Source: DATFES01 sp035457725 (lineage in GTDB: Bacteria > Pseudomonadota > Alphaproteobacteria > CACIAM-22H2). From it: a stretch of DNA of 52,007 nucleotides. Made by a program: the position numbers and the translations under genes. Position 1 is the first letter of the stretch. Each line of letters opens with the position of its first letter. The DNA is taken from NCBI GenBank assembly GCA_035457725.1, contig DATIBC010000045.1, positions 1 to 52,007 on the forward strand, read 5' to 3'. Of the stretch, positions 18,280 to 26,851 are shown piece by piece. The notes under the pieces are model-generated. The model was not told the DNA's origin. It searched no databases and saw only the letters and a program-made list of their open reading frames with translations.

Positions 18280-20985
18280 TCAGATCGCTTGCACGCGCTC
18301 CAAAGCGATGGCGAGCCGGCCGCGCGCCGCCACGGCCTCGCTGCGCCGCTCGCGCTGGTCCTCGACCACCGCCGGATCGGCCTTGGCGAGAAAAGCCGGA
18401 TTCTCGAGCTTGCGATCGATTTTGCCGATCTCGTCGGCGAGCTTGTCGATTTCCTTGCTCAATCTCGCCGCCTCGGCGGCCGGATCGATCACGCCGGCGA
18501 GCGGCAGAACCAGCGTTGCCTCGGGCAGCACCAGCTGGATTGCGCCGTGCACGCCGGCGACTGACCGCTCGTCGATGCGCTCGAGGCGGGCCAAGGTCGA
18601 GATGATTTCGCGATGCGAGCGAAGCCGAGCGTGGACGGACGGGCTGGCTTCCTTGATGGCGATCGTAAGCCGTGCTGCGGCCGGAACGTTCATTTCCGAA
18701 CGCAAGCCACGAATCTCCGAAATCGCCTCAACCACCCAATCCATCTCCGCCTTGGCGGCGGGGTCGACCAAATCGGCGGGCAATTCCGGCCACGGGGCGA
18801 CGATCAGCAATCCGCCGCGACCCAGCGCCAGCTTCTCCCACAGCTCCTCAGTGATGAAGGGCATCACAGGGTGCAGGAGACGGAGCAAGACATCGAGCAC
18901 GAAGCCGGTGATGGCCCGCGTCTCGGTCTTGGCGGCTTCGTCGGCGCCGCTCAAGACCGGCTTGGTGAACTCGAGATACCAGTCGCAGAACGTGCCCCAG
19001 GTGAAGCGATAAAGCGCGTTGGCCGCGTCGTTAAAGCGATACGCCTCGAGCGCCGCGTCGGCATCGGCCGCGGCGCGAGCGAGCTCGCCGACGATCCATC
19101 GGTTGACGGTCAGTTTTGCGCCGCGCGGATCGAAGCCTTGGCGCGGCAGCGACTGGTTCATCTGGCAATAGCGCGCGGCGTTCCACAGCTTGGTCGCAAA
19201 GTTGCGGTAGCCCTCGACGCGCGATTCGGCGAGCTTGATGTCGCGCCCTTGAGCGGCGAGCGCCGTCAGGGTAAAGCGCAGCGCATCGCAGCCGTAGCGC
19301 TCGATCAGGTCGAGGGGATCGATGATGTTGCCCTTTGACTTCGACATCTTCTGGCCCTTGGCGTCGCGCACCAGTGCGTGGATGTAGACGGTGCGAAACG
19401 GAACCTCGCCCATGAAGTGAAGACCCATCATCATCATCCGGGCGACCCAGAAGAAAATGATGTCGAAGCCGGTGACCAGCACGCTGGTCGGGTAATAGCG
19501 CGCCAGTTCCGGCGTGGCCTCCGGCCAGCCGAGCGTCGAGAACGGCCAGAGCGCCGACGAAAACCAGGTGTCGAGGACATCCGGGTCGCGTTCGAGTGCG
19601 ACGTCCTTGGCGTAATGGGCGCGCGCCGCGGCGCGCGCCGCCGCCTCATCCATCGCGACGAACACCTTGCCGTCGGGTCCGTACCACGCTGGGATCTGGT
19701 GCCCCCACCAGAGCTGTCGCGATATCGACCACGGTTGGATATTTCGCATCCACTCGAAATAGGTCTTCTCCCAATTCTTGGGTACGAAGACGGTGCGTCC
19801 CTGCTCGACCGCATCGATCGCCGGCTTGGCCAACGCCACGGCGTCGACATACCACTGCATGGTCAGCCAAGGCTCGATGGGCACGCCGGAGCGGTCGCCA
19901 TGCGGCACGACGTGCGTGTGCGCTTCGATCTTGTCGAGCAGCCCGTCTGACTCCATCGCCGCCACCACGCGCTTCCGTGCCTCGAAACGGTCGAGGCCGC
20001 GAAACGCCGCCGGCACCTGGCCATTGAGGCTGGCATCGGCGGTGAAGATGTTGACCATCTCCAGCTTGTGCCGACGGGCGACCTCGAAGTCGTTGAAATC
20101 GTGCGCCGGCGTGATTTTCACCGCGCCGGTGCCTTTTTCCGGATCGCTGTACTCGTCGGCGACAATCGGGATACGGCGGCCGACGAGGGGCAGGATGCAG
20201 TGCATGCCGACGAAGCGCTGGTAGCGCGCGTCGTTCGGATGCACCGCAACGCCGGTGTCGCCCAGCATCGTTTCCGGCCGCGTGGTGGCGACGACGATGA
20301 ATTCGCCGGGCGTCTCCTCGATCGGGTATTTGAAATGCCACAGATGGCCTTTGATCTCGCGCTGCTCGACCTCGAGGTCGGAGATCGCCGTGTGCAGTTT
20401 GGGATCCCAGTTGACCAAGCGGTTATCGCGGTAGATCAGACCGCGCCTATAGAGCTCGACGAACACCTTCTGCACCGCCGCCGACAAGCCTTCGTCCATC
20501 GTAAAACGCTCGCGCGCCCAGTCGAGCGATGCGCCAAGTCGGCGAAGTTGGCGCGAGATGGTGTCGCCCGACTCCGCCTTCCATTGCCAAACTCGGCGGA
20601 CGAACTCATCGCGGGAGATGAGTCTTCGATTGCCGGTGGCCGGGCCGCCGCGATCCAGTCCGATGCCTTGTGCGTCGAGTTGACGCTCGACGACCATCTG
20701 GGTGGCGATGCCGGCATGATCGGTACCCGGTTGCCACAAGACGTCGCGGCCCTGCATGCGGCGCCAGCGCACCAGGACGTCCTGCAGCGTGTTATTGAGG
20801 GCGTGCCCCATGTGCAGGCTGCCGGTCACGTTGGGCGGCGGAATGACGATGCTGTACGGCGCTCCGGCGCCGCGGCCGCAGCCGAAGGCGCCGGATTCCT
20901 CCCATCGCTTGGCGTGACGTGCTTCGACCTCGGCGGGAATGAAAGTCTTGTCGAGCGTCGGCGACGCTCCCTGCTTCTGGCTCAT
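18280..20985 (-). CDS. valS: Valyl-tRNA synthetase
   Basis: Class Ia synthetase with editing domain. From ATG 20985 (MSQKQGAS) the product has 901 aa. The HIGH motif is HMGH at 58-61 in PPPNVTGSLHMGH, the KMSKS motif is KMSKSKGN, and a C-terminal coiled coil (AARLSKEIDKLADEIGKIDRKL) is present as in other ValRS. A longer frame to 21084 runs into popZ and was rejected. It is the last gene of pcm-tolC-popZ-valS, 16 nt after popZ. Confidence 0.95.
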   Translation of the reverse strand: MSQKQGASPTLDKTFIPAEVEARHAKRWEESGAFGCGRGAGAPYSIVIPPPNVTGSLHMGHALNNTLQDVLVRWRRMQGRDVLWQPGTDHAGIATQMVVERQLDAQGIGLDRGGPATGNRRLISRDEFVRRVWQWKAESGDTISRQLRRLGASLDWARERFTMDEGLSAAVQKVFVELYRRGLIYRDNRLVNWDPKLHTAISDLEVEQREIKGHLWHFKYPIEETPGEFIVVATTRPETMLGDTGVAVHPNDARYQRFVGMHCILPLVGRRIPIVADEYSDPEKGTGAVKITPAHDFNDFEVARRHKLEMVNIFTADASLNGQVPAAFRGLDRFEARKRVVAAMESDGLLDKIEAHTHVVPHGDRSGVPIEPWLTMQWYVDAVALAKPAIDAVEQGRTVFVPKNWEKTYFEWMRNIQPWSISRQLWWGHQIPAWYGPDGKVFVAMDEAAARAAARAHYAKDVALERDPDVLDTWFSSALWPFSTLGWPEATPELARYYPTSVLVTGFDIIFFWVARMMMMGLHFMGEVPFRTVYIHALVRDAKGQKMSKSKGNIIDPLDLIERYGCDALRFTLTALAAQGRDIKLAESRVEGYRNFATKLWNAARYCQMNQSLPRQGFDPRGAKLTVNRWIVGELARAAADADAALEAYRFNDAANALYRFTWGTFCDWYLEFTKPVLSGADEAAKTETRAITGFVLDVLLRLLHPVMPFITEELWEKLALGRGGLLIVAPWPELPADLVDPAAKAEMDWVVEAISEIRGLRSEMNVPAAARLTIAIKEASPSVHARLRSHREIISTLARLERIDERSVAGVHGAIQLVLPEATLVLPLAGVIDPAAEAARLSKEIDKLADEIGKIDRKLENPAFLAKADPAVVEDQRERRSEAVAARGRLAIALERVQAI

Positions 20986-21001
20986 CGACGCTCGATGCTG
21001 T

Positions 21002-21592
21002 TCACGCTTCGTCGAGATCGCGCGTGATACGCTTGATCTCCTTTTGCACCAGTCGTTCGACCAGGGGCGGAAGGTTTTGGTCAAGCCAAGCGGTCAGGAT
21101 CGGCCTGACCTCCTCGCGAACGAGGTCCTCGAGGGTGCGCGTCGCGTTGCCCAGCGGCATCCCGTTCGTCATCAGCTCCTCCTCCTGCTTCGCCTCGCGC
21201 TGGCGGGTCAGCGCATGCAAATTGCGCATCGCGCCCGTCACCGACGTTACGGTGTTGCCTGAGGCCAACCGATTGACTGTCGATGGCGCGGACGCCTCGC
21301 CGGCCGAGCCCTGGGCGATAACGGGTGAGGCCGGCGCTTCGCTTGGGTGCGCCGCGCCCGATGTCGTCGTTGCGGCCGACGCTACCGGCGATTCCGATTT
21401 CAAACTGGCCACTTTGCCGTCCTCCGCGACTATTTCGGTGAGCTCCAATACGTCCAGGCGCTTCACGGCCTCGCGGTCGGGGGCATTCGCCTTCGCGCCT
21501 TCATTCTCCTCGGCGATAATTCGCCGGATGGATGCAAGGATCTCCTCCATCGGCGGCTCCGGCTGCGGTGCTTTTTGTCCGGGTTTACTCAT
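21002..21592 (-). CDS. popZ: Polar organizing protein PopZ (DUF2497)
   Basis: PopZ forms a polar condensate that anchors the ParB-origin complex in alphaproteobacteria. The 196-aa product has both conserved ends: PPMEEILASIRRIIAEE (about 14-30), the partner-binding helix, and EDLVREEVRPILTAWLDQNLP through VERLVQKEIKRI (about 155-190), the oligomerising helices. The middle is Ala/Ser/Asp/Glu rich and low complexity, like the disordered linker of Caulobacter PopZ. Position directly before valS and after tolC is the usual one. Confidence 0.88.
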   Translation of the reverse strand: MSKPGQKAPQPEPPMEEILASIRRIIAEENEGAKANAPDREAVKRLDVLELTEIVAEDGKVASLKSESPVASAATTTSGAAHPSEAPASPVIAQGSAGEASAPSTVNRLASGNTVTSVTGAMRNLHALTRQREAKQEEELMTNGMPLGNATRTLEDLVREEVRPILTAWLDQNLPPLVERLVQKEIKRITRDLDEA

Positions 21593-21631
21593 GACGCCTC
21601 GATCGATTTCCTTGCCGCCATGGCGGCGGGG

Positions 21632-23041
21632 TTACTGCGCGGTATCGTTCCCGTTGGTATCCGTTCCGTACCAACGATTGCGCGTTTGACTATAGTGCGT
21701 CGTCGGATCGTACACATCCACCGAAAGCCCGAGATCGCGCGCGGTCAGACGTCCGATGGAGGCGGCCAACGCATACGCGGCGACGAGCTCGTCGCGCCTG
21801 GCGCGGACGAGGTTGACCCGCGCGTTCAACAGCTCTTGCTCGGCGTCAAGAACGTCGAGCACGGTGCGCGACCCGACGCGGGCTTCCTGCTCCACGCCTT
21901 CGAGGGCGATCTGCGCGGCGCGTATCTCCTCGCGAAACGCGGTAACGCGCGCCCGCGCGGTAGTCAACGTCTCGAGGCTGCGCGTCGCCTGCTCGCGCGC
22001 CTGCCGCAGCGAGTCGTCGACTTCGATCCGACGCTGTCCAGCCGTCTGCTTGGTCTCGCGCACGCGCGCGTCGACCGACCCACCCTGATAAAGCGGGACC
22101 GTGACCACGACGAGCGCTTCCGCGACGTCGCGCTCGACGTCGATGTTCGAGGTTTCGTGCTGGCGCGCCAGATTCCCCGTCAGACTCACCGTCGGCAGTT
22201 TTTCGCCGTAGACCAGATCGACATCGTCCTGAGCGGCTTTCTCGTTGAAACGCGCGGCAATGACGTTCGGGTTGCTGCCCGCGCCCTCGAGCACGGCCTG
22301 ATCGGTAGTCGGAAGGTTCGCCAACGGCTGCGGGACGACAAGTTGGCCCGGTGGGCCGCCGATGACTTTTAAATATGTCGCCCGGGTTGACGTCAGGTTG
22401 CCGTCGGCCTGGATCCGATCGGCGCGCGCGCGCGCCAGCCGCGATTCCGCCTGCGACACGTCGGTTCGGGTCACCTCGCCGACTTGAAAACGGTCGCGGG
22501 TCGCGGCGAGTTGGCGCTGCAGCACCTGCTCGTTATTGATCGTCAGGTCGAGAACGGCTTGGTCTCGCAAAACATCGAGATACGCCGTCGCCGCGTCGAA
22601 CAGCAGTTGCTGCTCGATGGCAAGCAGCTGCGCCCGACCGCGCTGAACGAGATTCTCGGCCCGACTGATTTCCGCCTCGGTGCGGCCGCCGCGATAAAGC
22701 GGCTGCGAGACCTGAAGCTGCGCCAAGTACGGATTGCGCGTGCCGTCGCGCGACAAGGTGCCGGCGCTGGTGTCGGTGCGCACCGTGTCGCGCCCGATGC
22801 CGGCCTGGCCTTGCAACGTTACCACCGGCCGCCAGTTCGACAATGCACGCGGCACTCCTTCGTCGGTCGCCCGCAGCCTCGCGCGTTCCGCTAAGAGCTG
22901 CGGATTTGAACGATACGCCGCAGCGAGGGCCTCGTCGATCGTCTGCGCGCTCGCCACATCGACCATCGCGCTGACGGCGACGAGCGCGACGGTGCCGAGA
23001 AGGTGGTGAATGAGCGACTTGACCATGTGTCCAGCTTTCAT
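21632..23041 (-). CDS. tolC: TolC family outer membrane efflux protein
   Basis: Trimeric outer-membrane channel for tripartite efflux and type I secretion. The product has about 469 aa from ATG 23041 (alternatives GTG 23050, ATG 23026), with a signal peptide ending at VASA-Q. The repeated outer-membrane factor pattern is clear: TIDEALAAAYRSNPQL early and a long alpha-helical half with TYLDVLRDQAV, then TVLDVLDAEQELLNARVNLVRA in the second half. No inner-membrane pump or adaptor gene is in this window, so it probably serves several systems. Confidence 0.9.
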   Translation of the reverse strand: MKAGHMVKSLIHHLLGTVALVAVSAMVDVASAQTIDEALAAAYRSNPQLLAERARLRATDEGVPRALSNWRPVVTLQGQAGIGRDTVRTDTSAGTLSRDGTRNPYLAQLQVSQPLYRGGRTEAEISRAENLVQRGRAQLLAIEQQLLFDAATAYLDVLRDQAVLDLTINNEQVLQRQLAATRDRFQVGEVTRTDVSQAESRLARARADRIQADGNLTSTRATYLKVIGGPPGQLVVPQPLANLPTTDQAVLEGAGSNPNVIAARFNEKAAQDDVDLVYGEKLPTVSLTGNLARQHETSNIDVERDVAEALVVVTVPLYQGGSVDARVRETKQTAGQRRIEVDDSLRQAREQATRSLETLTTARARVTAFREEIRAAQIALEGVEQEARVGSRTVLDVLDAEQELLNARVNLVRARRDELVAAYALAASIGRLTARDLGLSVDVYDPTTHYSQTRNRWYGTDTNGNDTAQ

Positions 23042-23077
23042 AGTGTCCACGATGTCGCGTCAGCGCTGCAACCGCCG

Positions 23078-23734
23078 TCAAAAAACGAAACTCGGTTCTC
23101 GGGAAAAGCCGGGAATCCGGCCAGTCGTCGCATCGAACAGAGTACGGCGGTTGACGATGTCGCCGACTCGCAGAAAAAGCATCGCTCGGCCCGGTTCGCC
23201 GGGCGCTATGGCGACGCCGACGAGCCGTCCACCCGGCGCGAGCTGCCGGAGAATGTCGTCGGGAACTGTTTCCACCGAGCCGCCGAGCACAATGACGTCG
23301 TATGGCGCTTGGCGCGGGTACCCCGCCTCGAGCGGGCCCTCGACCAACACGACATTGTCGATGCCGAGGGTGCCCAGGGTTTTGTTGGCTTGAGAGACAA
23401 GCGCAGGGTCAGACTCGAGCCCGATCACAGTAGTCGCGAGACGCGAAATGACGGCCGCGTCGTAGCCAACTCCGGCGCCGATATTCAAAACCACGTCGCT
23501 GTCACGGATTTCGGCATGCTGGAGCAAGCGCGCCAAGACTAACGGCTCCATGAGGTAGCGTCCCGCTCCAAGAGGGACGTCCTCGTCGACGTAGGCAATT
23601 CCGCGCAGACTCTTCGACAGAAACGCCTCGCGCGGCAGCTCCGCCATCGCGCCGATGATACGCGGATCCGTCACTCGGTTGGTGCGAATTTGGCTTTCGA
23701 CCATGTTGTTCCGGGCGACGGCGTAATCCATCAT
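23078..23734 (-). CDS. Protein-L-isoaspartate O-methyltransferase family protein
   Basis: The 218-aa product has the PCMT fold: MVESQIRTNRVTDPRIIGAM, SAM motif I VVLNIGAGVGYDAAVIS (82-97; family usual is VLEIGTGSGY), and motif II-like APYDVIVLGGSVETVPDDIL. It is shorter and more diverged than classical Pcm, and matches the paralog that sits before tolC in many alphaproteobacteria. Repair of isoaspartyl residues is therefore uncertain. It starts at the double ATG 23734/23731 and lies 36 nt before tolC. Confidence 0.82.
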   Translation of the reverse strand: MMDYAVARNNMVESQIRTNRVTDPRIIGAMAELPREAFLSKSLRGIAYVDEDVPLGAGRYLMEPLVLARLLQHAEIRDSDVVLNIGAGVGYDAAVISRLATTVIGLESDPALVSQANKTLGTLGIDNVVLVEGPLEAGYPRQAPYDVIVLGGSVETVPDDILRQLAPGGRLVGVAIAPGEPGRAMLFLRVGDIVNRRTLFDATTGRIPGFSREPSFVF

Positions 23735-23810
23735 GCTGGTCTACTCGCGGCGGAGAATCGGTGGAGTTATGCGCCAGCGGCAGTGTGCCGCGCGGGCGCG
23801 ACGCGACACG

Positions 23811-23827
23811 TGGCCTTTATAAGGCCA
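23811..23827. promoter_or_regulatory. Palindrome over a possible pcm-tolC promoter
   Basis: TGGCCTT-TAT-AAGGCCA is a perfect 7-bp inverted repeat with a 3-nt centre, 77 nt upstream of the pcm-like gene. On the minus strand it contains TATAAA, with TTGTGT 17 nt upstream as a weak -35. It may be an operator or simply a symmetric -10 region. Confidence 0.4.
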
Positions 23828-23901
23828 GCACGGCTCGAACACAACGCTGTATGGCGTCGCACGCGCCGTGAAAGTGACTGGAAAGGAACCATTTCGCGGC
23901 G

Positions 23902-23930
23902 TTGACCGCACCGCAGGAAGATTTTATATC
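23902..23930 (+). promoter_or_regulatory. Promoter for tRNA-Cys
   Basis: TTGACC (23902-23907), a 17-nt spacer and TATATC (23925-23930), followed by a GC-rich stretch and tRNA-Cys 35 nt later. Confidence 0.6.
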
Positions 23931-23964
23931 TCGGCGCCGCTCCAGCGGCGCCCGAGCGATGCGG

Positions 23965-24039
23965 GGCCGGGTAGCAAAGTGGTAATGCACGGGACTGCAA
24001 ATCCTGTATTCGCCGGTTCGATTCCGGCCCCGGCCTCCA
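23965..24039 (+). tRNA. tRNA-Cys (anticodon GCA)
   Basis: A 75-nt cloverleaf with encoded CCA. The acceptor GGCCGGG (23965-23971) pairs with CCCGGCC, the anticodon arm CGGGA-CTGCAAA-TCCTG contains GCA with one G-T pair, and the T arm is GCCGG-TTCGATT-CCGGC. The discriminator is T, as in bacterial tRNA-Cys. The D stem is short, three clear pairs. Confidence 0.93.
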
Positions 24040-24122
24040 ACTGTCGCACATCGCCTAGGCATCGACGGCCGCCGAGACTGGCGCGCGGCCTTCGGAGTTG
24101 TTATAACGCGCTCGCTTTTTGA

Positions 24123-24197
24123 TCCCCGGTAGCTCAGCGGTAGAGCAGCCGGCTGTTAACCGGCTGGTCGTCTGTTCGAATCAGACCCGGGGAGCCA
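24123..24197 (+). tRNA. tRNA-Asn (anticodon GTT)
   Basis: A 75-nt cloverleaf with encoded CCA: acceptor TCCCCGG with CCGGGGA, D arm GCTC-AGCGGTA-GAGC, anticodon loop CTGTTAA containing GTT, T arm GTCTG-TTCGAAT-CAGAC, discriminator G. A TATAAC at 24102-24107 is a likely -10 element of its own promoter; no good -35 is seen. It is followed by a strong terminator. Confidence 0.95.
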
Positions 24198-24204
24198 TTT
24201 GAAC

Positions 24205-24243
24205 CAGGGGACCGGGCACGACACCCGGTCCCCTGTTTGTTGT
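24205..24243 (+). terminator. Rho-independent terminator after tRNA-Asn
   Basis: Perfect 12-bp inverted repeat CAGGGGACCGGG (24205-24216) and CCCGGTCCCCTG (24224-24235) with a 7-nt loop, followed on the plus strand by TTTGTTGTT. The minus side lacks a T run, so it serves the tRNA. Confidence 0.88.
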
Positions 24244-24276
24244 CGTACGGGCGGCTGATCGGGCCTAGGGCGAGTA

Positions 24277-24647
24277 TCATTCGTCGGGCATGGCGCTGTT
24301 CGTAAACGAGGCCCATCCGGGGCCTGCGTCGCCAGCCGTAGCCGACGGCAGCACCGGCGTCGGTCGGCGCGGCGATTTCGGGACGGCGGGCGGCGCGATC
24401 GGCGGCTCAACCTTGAACTCCATGCGCCCTTCGACGGGGGCGAGGTCAAGGGCGCCTGCTGTCGGCTGCGCAAACTGAAACGCAGCCGCGGGGACTGCAG
24501 CCGCCGGTCCGGTGCGGGGTTTTTTCCGGCGACCCCGGCGCCAAGGATCAACCCAGTCGACGCCGCGGCGATGGCCATCATCGCTGTCGACAGCGCGTAC
24601 TCAATCGCCGCCGTCCCGGCTTGCGCTGAACGCAGGCTTGATGTCAT
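24277..24647 (-). pseudogene. Flp-type pilin-like protein, split by a -1 frame change at A-AAA-AAC
   Basis: The minus strand from ATG 24647 (or ATG 24683) encodes AGTAAIEYALSTAMMAI followed by a hydrophobic run, the processing-site and helix pattern of Flp/Fap pilins (cleavage expected after the Gly, Glu at +5). After GVAGKN the reading frame turns Arg/Ser rich and runs antisense through the tRNA-Asn terminator. The -1 frame instead continues as a Pro/Ala-rich, GC3-rich sequence (KKPRTGPAAAVPAAAFQFAQ...) and stops at 24277-24279. The break falls at A-AAA-AAC (minus 24525-24519), in the exact phase of a slippery heptamer. The joined product would be about 123 aa. It may be a pseudogene, a one-base sequencing error in a six-A run, or programmed frameshifting. 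Confidence 0.6.
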
Positions 24648-24705
24648 CGGCGAATTTCGTCGTGCCCCGCATAGCGAATGCATCGAGGGCTAAGGCATGC
24701 GCCTG

Positions 24706-25101
24706 TCAGCGACCCATGACCTCGGCGAATTCGAGACGCGTATTCTTGCGGTCGGTCAGTACGAGCTCGCGATCGGCCTTGACGTAGTGCAGTTCTGCGA
24801 CGTCGCAGTCGGCCGGCAGAACGTTGAGAAAGATCTGGTTGTCGATCCGGTAGACGCGAACGCGCTGCTCGGGCATGCGACGAAAATTCCCCAGCAGCGC
24901 GTCGTAGACGAAAAGATAGCCGCGGATACGGATCGTGTTGCGTCCGACGCGCTCGATTACGCCGGCGAATTGGCGTCGCACGTCCTCGGCGAAGTGCCGC
25001 CGCTCGGTGACCAGAACCTTCTCGCCGGGCTCGACGATCGGCGGTATGCCGACATCGGCTTCGATCTGGCTCGGCTCGATCCGCGCCAGTTTCCGACCCA
25101 T
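24706..25101 (-). CDS. Conserved hypothetical protein
   Basis: Unrecognised 131-aa soluble protein, basic, with no signal peptide or membrane segment. Visible features are RRHFAEDVRRQFAGVIER, then a beta-rich part IRIRGYLFVYDALLG and a C-terminal RVRVYRIDNQIFLNVLPAD. I chose ATG 25101 because GAGG stands 5 nt upstream; a GTG at 25131 is possible. It may be co-transcribed with the pilin-like gene 22-58 nt downstream. Function unknown. Confidence 0.65.
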   Translation of the reverse strand: MGRKLARIEPSQIEADVGIPPIVEPGEKVLVTERRHFAEDVRRQFAGVIERVGRNTIRIRGYLFVYDALLGNFRRMPEQRVRVYRIDNQIFLNVLPADCDVAELHYVKADRELVLTDRKNTRLEFAEVMGR

Positions 25102-25195
25102 GCGTACCTCGCCACGGCAGAGAGCCACCACTTACGATCATGTTCCGCAGTTCGTAAAGTTTGGCTTAAAACCGGCGGATCGCGCCGGCCGCATG

Positions 25196-25834
25196 TCAGT
25201 CGAAGGCGAAGCGCCGCTCTTGAACGGTCTTGCCGATCTCGGCAACCAGCAAGGGAACGAGGGCCGAAAAGATCGCCTTGCGATCCGGCTCCGCGCCATC
25301 GTAGCTGATGTGGCCCTGCCACAGGCGTTTGCCGTCCTTCTTGTCGTCGATGGTGGCGTTGATCACGTACCGCAGCGCACGCCCGTAATCCCTCCCCTCC
25401 GTTCGTCCCGACAGAGCCCGAGCGCCGCCATCGGCCGGAGTGCCACTCGTCGGCGGCGGCGGCACCAAGGCCGAACTACGCGCCGGATCGGCGTCGGCCG
25501 CGGCCGATCCGACGGCCTCGCTCGGCGCGCGCGTCGGCCCCGGAGGCGCCGCCCGTACGTTCGGGCGAACCTCGGTGGCGAAAAAGAGGCTGAGGCGGGT
25601 ATCCGACCCGCCGATCCTACCCCCGCGCTTGGCGACTTCCTCCGCGAACCGGCGCGCTAGCGCCATGTTTTCGTCCGTGTCGTCCTGCGGTTCGATGACG
25701 GCAGCCAAGGGGGCAGGAAGTGGGGCGAAAGCGCGGGTAACCAGACGTCCAGGATGCTCGACGCTTTGGGCGATCGCAGCCGACGCAACCACAAGCGCCG
25801 CCGCAAATACCATTTCAACCATGGCCCTGTTCAT
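25196..25834 (-). CDS. Exported protein of unknown function
   Basis: From ATG 25834, preceded by GGGGA, the product has 212 aa. A signal peptide (residues 1-22, ending AIA-Q) leads to a mature protein with a Pro/Ala/Ser-rich, probably disordered middle (about 90-140). The C-terminal domain reads DYGRALRYVINATIDDKKDGKRLWQGHISYDG and ends with a helix containing LVPLLVAEIGKTV. The last part suggests a periplasmic beta-strand domain, but I recognise no family. Confidence 0.7.
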   Translation of the reverse strand: MNRAMVEMVFAAALVVASAAIAQSVEHPGRLVTRAFAPLPAPLAAVIEPQDDTDENMALARRFAEEVAKRGGRIGGSDTRLSLFFATEVRPNVRAAPPGPTRAPSEAVGSAAADADPARSSALVPPPPTSGTPADGGARALSGRTEGRDYGRALRYVINATIDDKKDGKRLWQGHISYDGAEPDRKAIFSALVPLLVAEIGKTVQERRFAFD

Positions 25835-26007
25835 GAACTTTCCCCGCTTGCAGCCAAGGCGCCAAAGAATATTCGAGCGTACGCCAGGCCGGCAACTAGG
25901 CGATCGCGCACCGTCCGTTCCGGTATGGGCGGCCGCCAAAAAAGTCCTAACCAAACCTTTACCCAATACTGCGATCTTTTGGCTACACATCGAAACGGAG
26001 CCCTACC

Positions 26008-26355
26008 ATGTCGAGCCGTTTCTCGCCCTTCCAAATTTGGATCGCGGCGTCGTTCGTCTGGACGACCGTGTTCGGCATCATTGCCATGGGATGGTGGTAT
26101 GGCGCCGATGGCTTAGACGGCATCTACGAGGTCGCCCAGGTTCGCGTGAGCGCCGCAGCCGCCGCAGGAACCCAGGGAGCAACCGACACGACGGCCATGG
26201 CCGACCGGCTTGCGATCATCCATCGCTATCGCACCTTGGCGTACACGAATGCGCTCGGCTGGTGGTTCATCGCCATCTTTCCGCCGCTCGTCAGTTACGC
26301 TGTCGGTCGTTGGGTGTCGCGCAATTTTCGCCCATCGCCGATCGAACGGGCGTAA
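26008..26355 (+). CDS. Small two-helix membrane protein of unknown function
   Basis: The 115-aa product has two hydrophobic segments, about 9-30 (IWIAASFVWTTVFGIIAMGWW) and 82-101 (ALGWWFIAIFPPLVSYAVG), joined by an Ala-rich helical linker; the C-terminus is basic. GGAG lies 8 nt before the ATG. It is divergent from the exported protein at 25834 and convergent with rlpA. Function unknown. Confidence 0.7.
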   Translation: MSSRFSPFQIWIAASFVWTTVFGIIAMGWWYGADGLDGIYEVAQVRVSAAAAAGTQGATDTTAMADRLAIIHRYRTLAYTNALGWWFIAIFPPLVSYAVGRWVSRNFRPSPIERA

Positions 26356-26371
26356 GCGGGCACCGAGCCGC

Positions 26372-26851
26372 CTATCCTTTCGGTTTGGCCAGTTTCGTTC
26401 CGTCGTCGAGCACTTCGACGCGAACTCTGGCGGTGCCTTGCCGGCGCATTTCGAGCCGGCGCGCCGCCTCCGACGATAGGTCGATAATGCGGCCCTTTAT
26501 GTAGGGCCCGCGATCGTTGATCACGACTTCGATCGAGCGGCCATTCTCCAAGTTCATCACGCGGACTCGCGTGAACATCGGCAGCTTGCGATGGGCCGCG
26601 GTCATTGCGTTCATGTCGAAGCGCTGACCGCTGGCGGTGCGACGGCCGTGGTGACGGCCGCCGTACCACGATGCGATTCCCTCCTCGCGATGCACGACTT
26701 GCGGCGCAGGCGCCGGGCGGGCCGGCGCGACGGGAGCGGCGACCACTTCCTGCGATTGTTTCTCCTGTGTCGCGCAGGCACCGAGACCGAACACGGCGAG
26801 CATCGCAGCGGCAACGCAAATTTGGCGATATTTGGCGAAAATCTTCGTCAT
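26372..26851 (-). CDS. rlpA: RlpA-like septal lytic transglycosylase lipoprotein
   Basis: RlpA cleaves denuded peptidoglycan strands at division sites. From ATG 26851 (GGAGG 9 nt upstream) the product has 159 aa. The N-terminus is a lipoprotein signal with lipobox LGAC (Cys about 26), followed by a Pro/Ala linker and a double-psi beta-barrel: GIASWYGGRHHGRRTASGQ, MTAAHRKLP, VVINDRGPYIKGRIIDLS. There is no SPOR domain, unlike E. coli RlpA. Confidence 0.87.
   Translation of the reverse strand: MTKIFAKYRQICVAAAMLAVFGLGACATQEKQSQEVVAAPVAPARPAPAPQVVHREEGIASWYGGRHHGRRTASGQRFDMNAMTAAHRKLPMFTRVRVMNLENGRSIEVVINDRGPYIKGRIIDLSSEAARRLEMRRQGTARVRVEVLDDGTKLAKPKG

Noticed and set aside
24156..24518. Frame-0 continuation of the pilin-like gene
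   Set aside because: Arg/Ser-rich, runs antisense through the tRNA-Asn terminator and into tRNA-Asn; the -1 frame is more coding-like.
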